From: Crocinitomix sp044361315
Lineage (GTDB): Bacteria; Bacteroidota; Bacteroidia; Flavobacteriales_D; Crocinitomicaceae
DNA: 64,000 bases
Reading direction: 5' to 3'
Assembly: GCA_044361315.1 (NCBI GenBank)
Contig: JBIKJA010000014.1
Location: forward strand, 1 to 64,000
This document shows positions 18,401-27,021 of the stretch, piece after piece (position 1 is the stretch's first letter; the number at the start of each line of letters is the position of its first letter). The notes beneath the pieces are model-generated. The model saw only the letters and a list, made by a program, of their open reading frames with translations. It was not told the DNA's origin and ran no database searches. The position numbers were made by a program, and so were the translations under genes.

Positions 18401-19699
18401 TAATACATTTTCCAAAATATCCCAAACAATCGGCTCTTTTTTATCTACAATTTTCTTTGCAGACTTCACTGTTTTTACAATTCCTCTTTCAATTAATTTT
18501 CGAATGATGAATGGTTTAAACAATTCAGCCGCCATATTTTTAGGTAAACCACACTCGTGTAATTTCAACGTAGGTCCAACAACAATTACCGAACGCGCAG
18601 AATAATCAACACGTTTACCAAGTAAGTTTTGACGGAATCGTCCTTGTTTACCTTTTAATGAATCAGACAAAGATTTTAAAGGCCGGTTTGATTCAGTTTT
18701 TACCGCAGATGATTTTCTTGAGTTATCGAACAATGAATCCACCGATTCTTGGAGCATTCGTTTTTCATTTCTCAAAATTACTTCAGGTGCTTTAATCTCT
18801 AACAATCGTTTTAAACGGTTGTTTCTGATAATTACACGACGGTACAAATCATTTAAATCTGACGTTGCGAAACGACCACCATCCAAAGGAACTAATGGAC
18901 GTAATTCAGGTGGAATAACTGGCACAACTTTCACAATCATCCATTCAGGACGGTTGTCAACGCGTGTTTGAGATTCTCTGATTGACTCAACTACTTGAAG
19001 ACGTTTAAGGGCTTCTTTTTTACGTTGTTGAGAGGTTTCCGTATTCGCTTTGTGTCTTAAATCATACGACAAAGAATCTAAATCCAAACGTTGTAATAAA
19101 TCGTAAAGTGCCTCAGCACCCATTTTAGCGATAAACTTGTTTGGATCAGTATCTTCTAAGTACTGATTTTCTTTTGGCAGATCTTCAATAACATCTAGGT
19201 ATTCCTCTTCAGTCAAGAAATCCATATAATCCATTGGTTCACCATCCGGACGAGAAGCAATCCCTTTTTGAATTACTACATAACGTTCGTAATAAATGAT
19301 GTAATCCAATTTCTTAGTTGGAAGACCTAATAAATATCCAATTTTATTTGGCAATGAACGGAAATACCAGATGTGCGCCACAGGAACCACCAATGAAATG
19401 TGTCCCATTCTCTCTCTACGTACTTTCTTCTCAGTCACTTCTACTCCACAACGATCACAAACAATTCCTTTATATCGGATTCGTTTATATTTACCGCAAT
19501 GACATTCATAATCCTTAACAGGACCGAAAATTCTTTCGCAGAATAATCCATCTCGTTCTGGTTTATATGTTCGATAATTGATTGTTTCTGGCTTTAAAAC
19601 CTCCCCAAATGATTTTTCTAAAATCATTTCAGGAGAAGCCAAACTAATCGTTATTTTATCGAAATTACTTCTTGATTTTTGCTCTTTTCTGTAAGCCAT
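15413..19699 (-). CDS. rpoC: DNA-directed RNA polymerase subunit beta'
   Basis: The protein has 1428 residues from ATG 19699 (MAYRKEQKSRSNFDKI); the frame extends 19 codons further upstream but that part is not conserved. The N-terminal zinc ribbon has Cys66, Cys68, Cys81 and Cys84. The catalytic Mg-binding motif NADFDGDQMAVH contains Asp477, Asp479 and Asp481. The bridge helix/trigger loop (GEPGTQLTLRTFHVGGTAS) and the second zinc site (CEMKRGVCAKCYG) are intact. It forms the active centre with beta. It is the last gene of the operon, 98 bp after rpoB with a hairpin in the gap, and ends at a strong terminator. Confidence 0.99.
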   Translation of the reverse strand: MAYRKEQKSRSNFDKITISLASPEMILEKSFGEVLKPETINYRTYKPERDGLFCERIFGPVKDYECHCGKYKRIRYKGIVCDRCGVEVTEKKVRRERMGHISLVVPVAHIWYFRSLPNKIGYLLGLPTKKLDYIIYYERYVVIQKGIASRPDGEPMDYMDFLTEEEYLDVIEDLPKENQYLEDTDPNKFIAKMGAEALYDLLQRLDLDSLSYDLRHKANTETSQQRKKEALKRLQVVESIRESQTRVDNRPEWMIVKVVPVIPPELRPLVPLDGGRFATSDLNDLYRRVIIRNNRLKRLLEIKAPEVILRNEKRMLQESVDSLFDNSRKSSAVKTESNRPLKSLSDSLKGKQGRFRQNLLGKRVDYSARSVIVVGPTLKLHECGLPKNMAAELFKPFIIRKLIERGIVKTVKSAKKIVDKKEPIVWDILENVLKGHPVLLNRAPTLHRLGIQAFQPKLIEGKAIRLHPLVCTAFNADFDGDQMAVHLPLGNAAILEAQILMLSSHNIRNSANGAPITVPSQDMVLGLYYITKLKKSTETVKVAGEGMTFYSPEEVIIAKNEGAVDMHAGIKVRTFDVDENGELVRRIIDTTVGRVIFNELVPNEVGYVNDILTKKALRDIISKVLAVCGTARTAQFLDDIKGLGYHMAFKGGLSFVLDDVIIPPEKEVMVEKANREVDEVMLNYNMGLITNNERYNQIIDIWTHTNTRLTSVLMTRLISDQQGFNSIYMMMDSGARGSKEQIRQLSGMRGLMAKPQKSGSSSQDIIENPILSNFKEGLSVLEYFISTHGARKGLADTALKTADAGYLTRRLVDVAQDVVINENDCGTLRGVVVSALKKNDDIVESLYDRILGRVTVHDVHYPGTEDVIVEAGVEIVEGVAKKIQDADIEELEVRSVLTCEMKRGVCAKCYGRNLSSGQMAVKGDAVGVIAAQSIGEPGTQLTLRTFHVGGTASNITDESNLLAKFDGYLEIEELKTVESIDKDGNKVEMILGRSGEARISHPDTGIVMMTANVPYGAQLVAKPNTRVKKGEVICKWDPYNAVILSENKGLVVFDNIFEGDTYREEIDEQTGFREKVITENRRKKNVPTVMIVDPKTKEELRSYNLPVGAHIIVNDGDKIEAGRILVKIPRVSGKTGDITGGLPRVTELFEARNPSNPATVSEIDGIVSYGKIKRGNREVIIESKTGEKRKYLAPLSKHILVQENDYIKAGQSLTDGAITPKDILNIKGPTAVQEYLVNEVQEVYRLQGVKINDKHFEVIVRQMMLKVDILEAGDTKLLEGQSVHKAEFFEENDALYGKKVVVDPGESDTMKAGQIISARRLRDENSMLKRKDKNLVDARDAVHATSSPVLQGITRASLQTRSFISAASFQETTKVLNEAALNGKEDFLLGLKENVIVGHQIPAGTGFREFQKLIVGSQAEYDQLTEAK

Positions 19700-19727
19700 A
19701 ATTCTTTTAGATTTTAGATTTTTGAAG

Positions 19728-19772
19728 AAGTACAAAAGAACCGATTTGCTGTGCAATAGTTCTTTTGTACTT
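19728..19772 (-). promoter_or_regulatory. 14-bp inverted repeat between rpoB and rpoC
   Basis: A perfect 14-bp inverted repeat (arms 19728-19741 and 19759-19772, 17-nt loop) fills most of the 98-bp rpoB-rpoC gap. It has no poly-T tail on the minus strand, so it is more likely an RNA processing, stability or translation element than a terminator. Confidence 0.6.
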
Positions 19773-19797
19773 TTTCATAATTCTAGGTTCTTTGTTA

Positions 19798-22700
19798 TTA
19801 CTCCATCATGATATTCAACCCTAAACCGGCTAACTCATTCAACAATACGTTAAACGACTCAGGAATTCCTGGTTCTCCAAAATTCTCCCCTTTCACGATT
19901 GCTTCGTATGCTTTTGCTCTACCAATTACGTCATCCGACTTAATTGTTAGAATCTCTCTCAAGATATTCGATGCTCCATACGCCTCGAGTGCCCAAACCT
20001 CCATCTCTCCAAAACGCTGACCACCAAATTGAGCTTTACCTCCAAGTGGCTGTTGTGTAATAAGCGAGTATGGCCCGATTGAACGCGCGTGCATTTTGTC
20101 GTCAACCATGTGCCCTAATTTCAGCATATAAATTACACCGACAGTTGCAGGTTGATCAAAAGGTTCTCCTGTATTTCCGTCAATTAGGAAAGTTCTACCA
20201 AATCTTGGAATTCCAGCTTTGTCTGTGTATTCATTAATTTGATCGATTGAAGCTCCATCAAAAATTGGTGATGCAAACTTAACTCCTAATTCAACACCAG
20301 CCCATCCAAGAATAGTTTCATAGATTTGACCAAGGTTCATACGCGAAGGTACCCCAAGTGGATTAAGAACGATATCAACTGGTGTTCCATCTGCTAAGAA
20401 AGGCATGTCTTCTTGACGAACGATATTCGCCACAATCCCTTTATTACCATGACGTCCTGCCATTTTATCCCCAACCTTCAACTTACGTTTTTTGGCCACA
20501 TACACTTTCGCCATTTTCACAATTCCTGTTGGTAATTCATCCCCAACTGAAATTTGGAATTTTTTACGTTTGTACGCTCCTAATAAATCGTTCGCTTTGA
20601 TTGAGTGATTGTGTAATACTCGTTGAATCAATTTATTTACATCAGCATCTTTAGTCCAATCATAAGGATTTACGATGCTAAAGTCGATAATCGCCAAGTT
20701 TTTCTCTGTGAATTTCACGCCTTTTTTAAGAATTTCTTCTTTAAAGTTGTTGAATACACCGGCAGCCTTGTGTTCATCTAATATTTGCAACAATTTATCG
20801 ATAAGAATCACCTTCAGTTTACCAGCTTCTATTTCATAGTCAGCATCCAATTGAGCAAGCATCGGTTTATCCTTTGCTTTTGTTTTTCTATCTTTAATTG
20901 CGCGTGAGAATAATTTTTTCCCGATAACGACTCCTCTTAAAGAAGGAGAGGCTTTTAAAGAAGCATCTTTTACATCACCAGCTTTATCACCGAAAATAGC
21001 TCTCAATAATTTTTCTTCTGGAGATGGATCAGTTTCACCTTTTGGAGTGATTTTTCCAATTAGGATATCACCTTCTTTGATTTCTGCTCCAACTCGGATA
21101 ATTCCGTTTTCATCCAAATCTTTTGTCGCTTCTTCAGATACGTTAGGAATATCAGAAGTTAATTCTTCTAATCCTCGTTTTGTATCTCTTACATCCAATG
21201 AATACTCATCGATATGAACGGAAGTAAAGATATCTTCACGCACCACTTTCTCAGAAATAACAATCGCATCCTCGAAGTTGTATCCTTGCCAAGGCATGAA
21301 TGCTACTTTAAGATTTTGACCAAGCGCTAATTCACCAGCTTGCGTTGCATAACCCTCACATAAAACTTGTCCTTTCGAAACAGTATCCCCTTTTAAGACA
21401 ATTGGTCTTAAATTAATGGTTGTACTTTGGTTCGTTTTCTGGAATTTAGTTAATTGGTATGTCTTTACATCTCCATCGAAACTAACCAAACGATCAGCAT
21501 CTGATAAATTGTAACGAATTTTAATTTCATTCGCATCAACATATTCAACTACCCCATCACCTTCAGCGTTAATCAATACACGAGAATCTCTAGCCACAAT
21601 AGCTTCGATTCCTGTACCAACAACAGGAGAATTAGGTTTCAACAAAGGAACAGCTTGACGCATCATGTTAGATCCCATCAGAGCACGGTTCGCATCATCA
21701 TGCTCCAAGAAAGGAATAGAAGATGCAGCAATTGAAGCGATTTGATTCGTTCCAACGTCCATCAAAGCGATAGCAGTAGGCACAACAACCGGGAAATCCC
21801 CTTCTAATCTTGCCTTAATTTTCTCGCTGATGAAATTACCGTTTTTGTCAATTTCTACACTTGCTTGTGCAATAATTTTCGATTCTTCCTCTTCTGCACT
21901 CAAATAAATAGGCCCTCCACTTTGATCAACTCTACCACCGGTAACCGTCCAATATGGAGTTTCAATAAATCCAAGTTTATTCACTTTTGCAAACACACAC
22001 AAAGACGAAATCAAACCAATGTTTGGTCCTTCTGGAGTTTCAATTGTACATAGACGACCATAATGCGTGTAATGAACGTCACGCACCTCGAAACCTGCTC
22101 TTTCACGCGATAAACCACCTGGCCCAAGGGCAGAAAGTCTTCTTTTGTGTGTTACCTCAGATAATGGATTCGTTTGATCCATAAATTGAGACAACTGATT
22201 AGTTCCAAAAAATGAGTTAATTACAGATGATAGTGTTTTTGCATTGATCAAATCGATCGGCGTAAACACCTCATTATCTCTAACATTCATTCGTTCGCGG
22301 ATAGTTCTAGCCATTCGCGCCAAACCAACACCAAACTGGTTGTGTAATTGCTCGCCTACGGTTCTAACCCGTCTGTTGGATAAATGGTCAATATCATCAA
22401 TCTCGGCTTTGGCATTAATTAACTCAATTAAGTATCTTACAATAAGTATAATATCCTCTTTTGTAAGAACTTTTTGTTCCATATCGGTGTTAAGACCGAG
22501 TTTTTTATTAATTCTGTATCGACCAACTTCACCTAGATCATAACGAGAATCAGAGAAGAATAATTTTTCAAAAACTCCTCTTGCTGTTTCGAAATCAGGT
22601 GGCTCAGCATTTCTTAATTGGCGATAAATATGTTCGACAGCCTCTTTTTCAGAGTTTGAAGTATCTTTTTGCAAGGTATTATAAATGATCGCAAAATCAG

Positions 22701-23610
22701 CAGAATTTACGTTTTCTTTGTGCAAGATAACGGATTTTACACCCGCATCAAGGATCAAATCTAAATGTTCTTGTTCAAGTAATGTTTCACGATCTAAAAG
22801 AACTTCGTTACGTTCGATAGAAACTACTTCTCCAGTATCTTCATCTACGAAATCTTCGATCCATGTTTTTAAAACTCTTGCCGCCAATTTACGACCTTGA
22901 ACTTTCTTTATTCCGGCTTTATTAACTTTTACTTCGTCAGCAAGATCAAATATTTCTAGAATATCTTTATCGCTTTCGAATCCAAGTGCACGGAAAAGTG
23001 TTGTAACTGGTAATTTTTTCTTACGATCGATATAAGCATACATAACACTATTAATGTCAGTTGCGAATTCGATCCAAGAACCTTTAAAAGGAATGATACG
23101 CGCAGAGTACAATTTTGTACCATTTGCATGTCTTGATTGGCCAAAGAACACACCAGGAGATCTGTGTAATTGAGAAACGATTACTCGTTCAGCACCATTA
23201 ATCACGAAAGACCCTTTTGGTGTCATGTATGGGATTGTTCCCAAATACACATCTTGAACGATTGTTTCGAAATCCTCATGTTCAGGATCTGTACAATACA
23301 ATTTCAACTTTGCCTTTAATGGCACACTATAAGTCAATCCTCTGTCGATACACTCAGCTATTGTATATCGAGGTGGATCAACAAAATAATCTAAGAATTC
23401 GAGTACGAATTGATTACGAGTATCAGTGATTGGGAAATTTTCACTAAATACCTTAAAAAGTCCTTCGTCACTTCTGTTTTCCGGTGTTGTCTCCAACTGA
23501 AAGAATTGTCTAAAAGACTCCAACTGAATATCGAGGAAATCAGGGTATTCTAAAAGCGCGGACTGGCTTCTAAAATTGATTCTTTCTTTAATTATATTAT
23601 TTGGTACCAA
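19798..23610 (-). CDS. rpoB: DNA-directed RNA polymerase subunit beta
   Basis: The protein has 1270 residues, full length. Recognisable regions are FVINGAERVIVSQLHRSPGVFF (fork region), the rifampicin pocket FFGTNQLSQFMDQTNPLSEVTHKRRLSALGPGG, and the C-terminal clamp (QQPLGGKAQFGGQRFGEMEVWALEAYGA). The rifampicin pocket appears to carry normal residues. The start is odd: the only possible start before the conserved ERINF segment is TTG at 23610, since an in-frame TAA lies three codons upstream and no ATG or GTG occurs. It lies 108 bp after rplL with an attenuator-like hairpin in the gap, and precedes rpoC. Confidence 0.98.
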   Translation of the reverse strand: MVPNNIIKERINFRSQSALLEYPDFLDIQLESFRQFFQLETTPENRSDEGLFKVFSENFPITDTRNQFVLEFLDYFVDPPRYTIAECIDRGLTYSVPLKAKLKLYCTDPEHEDFETIVQDVYLGTIPYMTPKGSFVINGAERVIVSQLHRSPGVFFGQSRHANGTKLYSARIIPFKGSWIEFATDINSVMYAYIDRKKKLPVTTLFRALGFESDKDILEIFDLADEVKVNKAGIKKVQGRKLAARVLKTWIEDFVDEDTGEVVSIERNEVLLDRETLLEQEHLDLILDAGVKSVILHKENVNSADFAIIYNTLQKDTSNSEKEAVEHIYRQLRNAEPPDFETARGVFEKLFFSDSRYDLGEVGRYRINKKLGLNTDMEQKVLTKEDIILIVRYLIELINAKAEIDDIDHLSNRRVRTVGEQLHNQFGVGLARMARTIRERMNVRDNEVFTPIDLINAKTLSSVINSFFGTNQLSQFMDQTNPLSEVTHKRRLSALGPGGLSRERAGFEVRDVHYTHYGRLCTIETPEGPNIGLISSLCVFAKVNKLGFIETPYWTVTGGRVDQSGGPIYLSAEEEESKIIAQASVEIDKNGNFISEKIKARLEGDFPVVVPTAIALMDVGTNQIASIAASSIPFLEHDDANRALMGSNMMRQAVPLLKPNSPVVGTGIEAIVARDSRVLINAEGDGVVEYVDANEIKIRYNLSDADRLVSFDGDVKTYQLTKFQKTNQSTTINLRPIVLKGDTVSKGQVLCEGYATQAGELALGQNLKVAFMPWQGYNFEDAIVISEKVVREDIFTSVHIDEYSLDVRDTKRGLEELTSDIPNVSEEATKDLDENGIIRVGAEIKEGDILIGKITPKGETDPSPEEKLLRAIFGDKAGDVKDASLKASPSLRGVVIGKKLFSRAIKDRKTKAKDKPMLAQLDADYEIEAGKLKVILIDKLLQILDEHKAAGVFNNFKEEILKKGVKFTEKNLAIIDFSIVNPYDWTKDADVNKLIQRVLHNHSIKANDLLGAYKRKKFQISVGDELPTGIVKMAKVYVAKKRKLKVGDKMAGRHGNKGIVANIVRQEDMPFLADGTPVDIVLNPLGVPSRMNLGQIYETILGWAGVELGVKFASPIFDGASIDQINEYTDKAGIPRFGRTFLIDGNTGEPFDQPATVGVIYMLKLGHMVDDKMHARSIGPYSLITQQPLGGKAQFGGQRFGEMEVWALEAYGASNILREILTIKSDDVIGRAKAYEAIVKGENFGEPGIPESFNVLLNELAGLGLNIMME

Positions 23611-23660
23611 GGCTACTTATTTTTTTGTTAAAGAATATAAATTCTATAATTGTGAACTAT

Positions 23661-23704
23661 AAAACAGGAGTAGGCACATGCCCAAAGGGCAGTGCCTATC
23701 CTGT
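23661..23704 (-). terminator. rplL-rpoB attenuator hairpin
   Basis: On the minus strand a long stem (acagga/tcctgt, taggcac/gtgccta, gccc/gggc, with small bulges; 23664-23704) is followed by TTTTAT. It lies between the rplL stop and the rpoB start, where a partial terminator lowers rpoBC expression relative to ribosomal protein L7/L12 in other bacteria such as E. coli. Confidence 0.8.
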
Positions 23705-23718
23705 ACAATTAGGTATTC

Positions 23719-24096
23719 TTACTTAATTTCAACTTCAGCTCCAGCTGCTTCTAACTCAGCTTTAAGACCATCCGCCTCAGCTTTAGAAACACCAGCTTTA
23801 ATAACTGAAGGTGCGCTATCAACGATTTCTTTAGATTCTTTTAATCCTTGACCAGTAAGATCTTTTACTAATTTTACTACTGCTAATTTAGCACCACCAG
23901 CAGCTTTAAGAATTACTTCAAACTCTGTTTGTTCTGCTTCAGCAACAGCATCACCACCACCAGCAGCTGCCATCATAACTGGAGCAGCAGCAGCAGGTTC
24001 GATACCGTATTCATCTTTTAAAATAGTAGCTAATTCTTGTACTTCTTTTACTGTTAGATTAACTAATTTTTCTGCGAAATCTTTTAATTCAGACAT
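23719..24096 (-). CDS. rplL: 50S ribosomal protein L7/L12
   Basis: The protein has 125 residues. The N-terminal dimerisation domain (LKDFAEKLVNLTVKEVQELATILKDEYGIEP) is joined by an Ala-rich hinge (AAAAPVMMAAAGGG) to the factor-binding C-terminal domain (TEFEVILKAAGGAKLAVVKLVKDLTGQGLKESKEIVD...). It forms the ribosomal stalk that recruits elongation factors. It follows rplJ by 37 bp and precedes the rpoB attenuator. Confidence 0.99.
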   Translation of the reverse strand: MSELKDFAEKLVNLTVKEVQELATILKDEYGIEPAAAAPVMMAAAGGGDAVAEAEQTEFEVILKAAGGAKLAVVKLVKDLTGQGLKESKEIVDSAPSVIKAGVSKAEADGLKAELEAAGAEVEIK

Positions 24097-24133
24097 TTTA
24101 TTTTGTTTTAATTAAGGTTATTAATAATGTTAA

Positions 24134-24658
24134 CTATGCTCCTTTTTCCGAGAGCGTTTTTAAAATTCCTGCTAATGTATTACCACCAGATTGTAATCCA
24201 GAAATAACATTTTTTGCAGGAGATTGAAGTAAGCCGATGATTTCACCGATAAGTTCATTTTTACTTTTTAATGCAACTAGCGAATCTAGGCTTGCATCTC
24301 CAGTAAAGATAGAATGATCGACGAAAGCTCCTTTTAAAAGAGGTTTTTCATTCTTCTTACGAAAATCTTTAATTAGCTTTGCTGGTGCGTTTCCAACTTC
24401 GGAGAACATAATTGCTGTAGGACCAGAAAGAACTCCATAAAGCTCTGAATAATCTGTTCCTTCAATACGTTCCATCGCTTTTTTCAAAAGGGTGTTTTTT
24501 ACCACACGCAATTCGATACTACCTTTGAAACATTTTTCTCTCAATTGATTGACAACATCTACAGTAAGACCTGCAGTGTCAGTCAAATAAAAAACGCCCG
24601 ACTCCGATAATTTTGCAGCTAAGTCTTCAATGTACTTTGATTTTTCTTCTCTTGTCAT
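24134..24658 (-). CDS. rplJ: 50S ribosomal protein L10
   Basis: The protein has 174 residues and is the stalk base that binds 23S rRNA and L7/L12 dimers. It is typical L10: MTREEKSKYIEDLAAKLSES..., FYLTDTAGLTVDVVNQLREKC, VVKNTLLKKAME, LSGPTAIMF. The C-terminal helix binds L12. It lies 12 bp after rplA and is part of the rplKAJL unit. The short rplA-rplJ gap leaves little room for a classical L10 autoregulatory leader. Confidence 0.98.
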   Translation of the reverse strand: MTREEKSKYIEDLAAKLSESGVFYLTDTAGLTVDVVNQLREKCFKGSIELRVVKNTLLKKAMERIEGTDYSELYGVLSGPTAIMFSEVGNAPAKLIKDFRKKNEKPLLKGAFVDHSIFTGDASLDSLVALKSKNELIGEIIGLLQSPAKNVISGLQSGGNTLAGILKTLSEKGA

Positions 24659-24670
24659 AATTTCGGGGTT

Positions 24671-25363
24671 TTAATTGGCAAAGCCTTTAGTATCAATTGG
24701 AATACTTGCACTCATGGTTGAACTTAAGTTGATACTTTTAATGTAAGTACCTTTAGCTGCCGATGGTTTAAGCTTTACGATCGTTGAAATTAGTTCAGCG
24801 ATATTTTCTTGGATTTTGCTAGGTTCAAAAGAAACCTTCGCAACGGCAGAATGCACGATACCAAATTTATCCACTCTAAAATCAATTTTACCTGCTTTCA
24901 CCTCGGTAACTGCTTTCGCAACATCCATTGTTACGGTTCCTGTTTTTGGATTAGGCATTAGACCACGAGGCCCTAAAATCCTACCTAAAGCTCCAACTTT
25001 CCCCATTACAGACGGCATGGTTACGATAACATCAATATCAGTCCATCCTCCTTTAATCTTTTCGATGTAGTCATCCAATCCCACATAATCAGCTCCAGCA
25101 GCTGTTGCTTCTTCCTCTTTGTCAGGTGTGCAAAGTACAAGTACTTTAACATCTTTACCTGTTCCATGAGGCAGTGCAACTGTACCACGAACCATTTGAT
25201 TAGCTTTTCTTGGATCAACTCCTAATCGAACTGCTACATCCACAGATGCATCAAAATTTGTGTAGGTGATTTCCTTAACTAACGTACAAGCTTCTGCTAA
25301 ACTATAAGCTTTAGTGCGGTCAACTGCTACTACCAGTTTTCTTTTTTTACTTATTCTTGACAT
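24671..25363 (-). CDS. rplA: 50S ribosomal protein L1
   Basis: The protein has 230 residues and binds 23S rRNA at the L1 stalk for E-site tRNA release. Conserved segments are FDASVDVAVRLGVDPRKANQMVRGTVALPHGTGK, VGKLGRILGPRGLMPNPKTGT (here VGALGRILGPRG) and the C-terminal TYIKSINLSSTM. It lies 7 bp after rplK. In other bacteria L1 represses the rplKA mRNA. Confidence 0.99.
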   Translation of the reverse strand: MSRISKKRKLVVAVDRTKAYSLAEACTLVKEITYTNFDASVDVAVRLGVDPRKANQMVRGTVALPHGTGKDVKVLVLCTPDKEEEATAAGADYVGLDDYIEKIKGGWTDIDVIVTMPSVMGKVGALGRILGPRGLMPNPKTGTVTMDVAKAVTEVKAGKIDFRVDKFGIVHSAVAKVSFEPSKIQENIAELISTIVKLKPSAAKGTYIKSINLSSTMSASIPIDTKGFAN

Positions 25364-25370
25364 AGCTCTA

Positions 25371-25814
25371 TTAGTTTAATTCTGGAAATTTACCTGTTAC
25401 TGTGATGCCCATGCTTCTAGCGGTACCCGCAACCATTTTCATTGCAGCTCCTAATTTAAAAGCATTCATATCCTGAATTTTATCTTCAGCGATAGTTTTT
25501 ACTTGATCCCATGTAACTTTACCTACTTTAACTCGATTAGGTTCTGCCGAACCAGATTTTAGCTTAGTTAATTCCAATAATTGAATAGGAACTGGAGGAG
25601 TTTTCACTACAAAGTCAAAAGACTTATCTCCATAAACCGTAATCACCACTGGAAGAACTTTGCCTGCTCTTTCTTGAGTTCGCGCATTGAACTGCTTACA
25701 GAACTCCATGATATTCACCCCCTTCGAACCTAGTGCAGGTCCTACTGGTGGTGAAGGATTAGCTGCTCCACCTTTAATTTGGAGTTTAATCAGCGCATCT
25801 ACTTGTTTTGCCAT
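25371..25814 (-). CDS. rplK: 50S ribosomal protein L11
   Basis: The protein has 147 residues from ATG 25814 (MAKQVDALIKLQIKGGAANPSPPVGPALG); the frame extends eight codons upstream without conservation. The N-terminal proline-rich domain is the thiostrepton/RelA-signalling region, and the C-terminal domain (about 75-147) binds the GTPase-centre rRNA. It follows nusG by 95 bp and leads the rplKAJL group. Confidence 0.98.
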   Translation of the reverse strand: MAKQVDALIKLQIKGGAANPSPPVGPALGSKGVNIMEFCKQFNARTQERAGKVLPVVITVYGDKSFDFVVKTPPVPIQLLELTKLKSGSAEPNRVKVGKVTWDQVKTIAEDKIQDMNAFKLGAAMKMVAGTARSMGITVTGKFPELN

Positions 25815-25909
25815 TATATGTTTGTTTTTTGTAGTCAAGCATGTCGTTCTTCTTAGACGGGAAACATTCTAATTCATCTAAGCAACACTCCTACAGGTTA
25901 ATATACTCG

Positions 25910-26461
25910 TTAAGCGTTTTTTTCCACTTGCATGTAGCTCAACTCCAACGGAGTTTTTCGCCCGAAAATCTTCACCATTACTTGTAATTTTTTCTTCTCC
26001 TCATTTACCCCTTCGATTACTCCATTAAAGCCGTTGAAAGGACCATCAATAACTTTGACAGTTTCTCCGTCGACAAAAGGAATATTCATTTCTTCTTCTT
26101 GTTCCGCTAATTCATCGACTTTACCAAGAATTCTATTCACTTCACTAACTCTCATTGGCATTGGATCACCACCTTTTGTAGCTCCCATAAAACCAATAAC
26201 ATTCGGTACACTTTTAATCACGTGAGAAACTTCTCCTTCTAGGACTGCTTCAACTAAAACATATCCGGGCAGATAATTTCTTTCCTTACTGATTTTTTTT
26301 CCATTTCGAATCTGATACACTTTTTCGGTTGGGATTAATACCTGACCAACTAAATGTTCAAGATTATGTCGTTTTATTTCTAACTCGATATAATCGCGTA
26401 CTTTTTTTTCCTGTCCACCTACTGCCCTTACGACATACCAGCGTTTTTTTACTTCAGCCAT
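25910..26461 (-). CDS. nusG: Transcription termination/antitermination protein NusG
   Basis: The protein has 183 residues. The NGN domain (about 5-120: KRWYVVRAVGGQEKKVRDYIELEI, YLPGYVLVE, VIGFMG) binds RNA polymerase beta'. The KOW domain (about 130-180: DGETVKVIDGPFNGFNGVIEGVNEEKKKLQVMVKIFGRKTPLELSYMQVE) contacts Rho or ribosomal S10. It lies 12 bp after secE, the usual secE-nusG-rplK order. Confidence 0.98.
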   Translation of the reverse strand: MAEVKKRWYVVRAVGGQEKKVRDYIELEIKRHNLEHLVGQVLIPTEKVYQIRNGKKISKERNYLPGYVLVEAVLEGEVSHVIKSVPNVIGFMGATKGGDPMPMRVSEVNRILGKVDELAEQEEEMNIPFVDGETVKVIDGPFNGFNGVIEGVNEEKKKLQVMVKIFGRKTPLELSYMQVEKNA

Positions 26462-26473
26462 GTTTGAACTCGC

Positions 26474-26725
26474 TTATTTGTATGCTCCAACTAAATCGTA
26501 ATAAAAACCAATAAGACCACTCCAAAGGGGTGATGATACTTGACCATCCTCAAGCTTAATGTTAATTCCGAAGAGGTAATCCATCACGAAGATCAAGAGC
26601 GCAAAGATTAAGGATGCTACCAATACGACAATCGAGCTACTTTGCAGTTGAGCCCATGTTGGCCAGGTTACCTTGTGAACCAATTCGCTGAAAGATTCTT
26701 CTATATAATTAATAATATTTGCCAC
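26474..26725 (-). CDS. secE: Preprotein translocase subunit SecE
   Basis: The protein has 83 residues, a single-pass membrane subunit of the SecYEG channel. The amphipathic helix YIEESFSELVHKVTWPTWAQLQSS is the family signature, followed by one membrane helix (SIVVLVASLIFALLIFVMDYLFG). The start codon is GTG at 26725. It lies directly upstream of nusG and downstream of tRNA-Trp. Confidence 0.95.
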   Translation of the reverse strand: MANIINYIEESFSELVHKVTWPTWAQLQSSSIVVLVASLIFALLIFVMDYLFGINIKLEDGQVSSPLWSGLIGFYYDLVGAYK

Positions 26726-26882
26726 CTTTTCCGTTTTTTTAATTTTCCTAGACTTTTATTTCCTAGGTTATTCAATCTAATAATTTGGAAAATTTTCAAC
26801 GGTAACACCATTTCTAACCTTCCATTTTAAATTTGCAAACACTTCCAAATTAAAATTTCATTAAATCACTCTTCACTTATAG

Positions 26883-26953
26883 CACGGGTGGAGAGATTCG
26901 AACTCCCATCAACGGTTTTGGAGACCGCTATTCTACCCTTGAACTACACCCGT
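26883..26953 (-). tRNA. trnW: tRNA-Trp(CCA)
   Basis: 71-nt cloverleaf on the minus strand. The acceptor stem ACGGGTG pairs with CACCCGT, anticodon CCA lies in GGTCTCCAAAACC, the T loop is TTCGAAT, and the discriminator is G. CCA is not encoded. It sits between tuf and secE, as is usual in Bacteroidota. Confidence 0.97.
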
Positions 26954-26968
26954 AAGAGAGAAAGTCCC

Positions 26969-26993
26969 ATCCCGGCAAAAGCCGAGACGGGAT
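26969..26993 (-). terminator. Possible hairpin between tuf and tRNA-Trp
   Basis: An imperfect GC-rich stem (cggc/gccg around a 4-nt loop, extended by atcc/ggat with a bulge) lies between the tuf stop and tRNA-Trp. The following minus-strand tract is only weakly T-rich, so it may be a partial terminator or processing signal. Confidence 0.35.
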
Positions 26994-27021
26994 TATCTCA
27001 AATAGATATTATAAGTTAAAC

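Noticed and set aside
16067..23429. Many plus-strand ORFs of 60-99 codons opposite rpoC and rpoB
   Set aside because: They lie wholly within strongly conserved polymerase genes on the other strand and have no start context or recognisable motifs.
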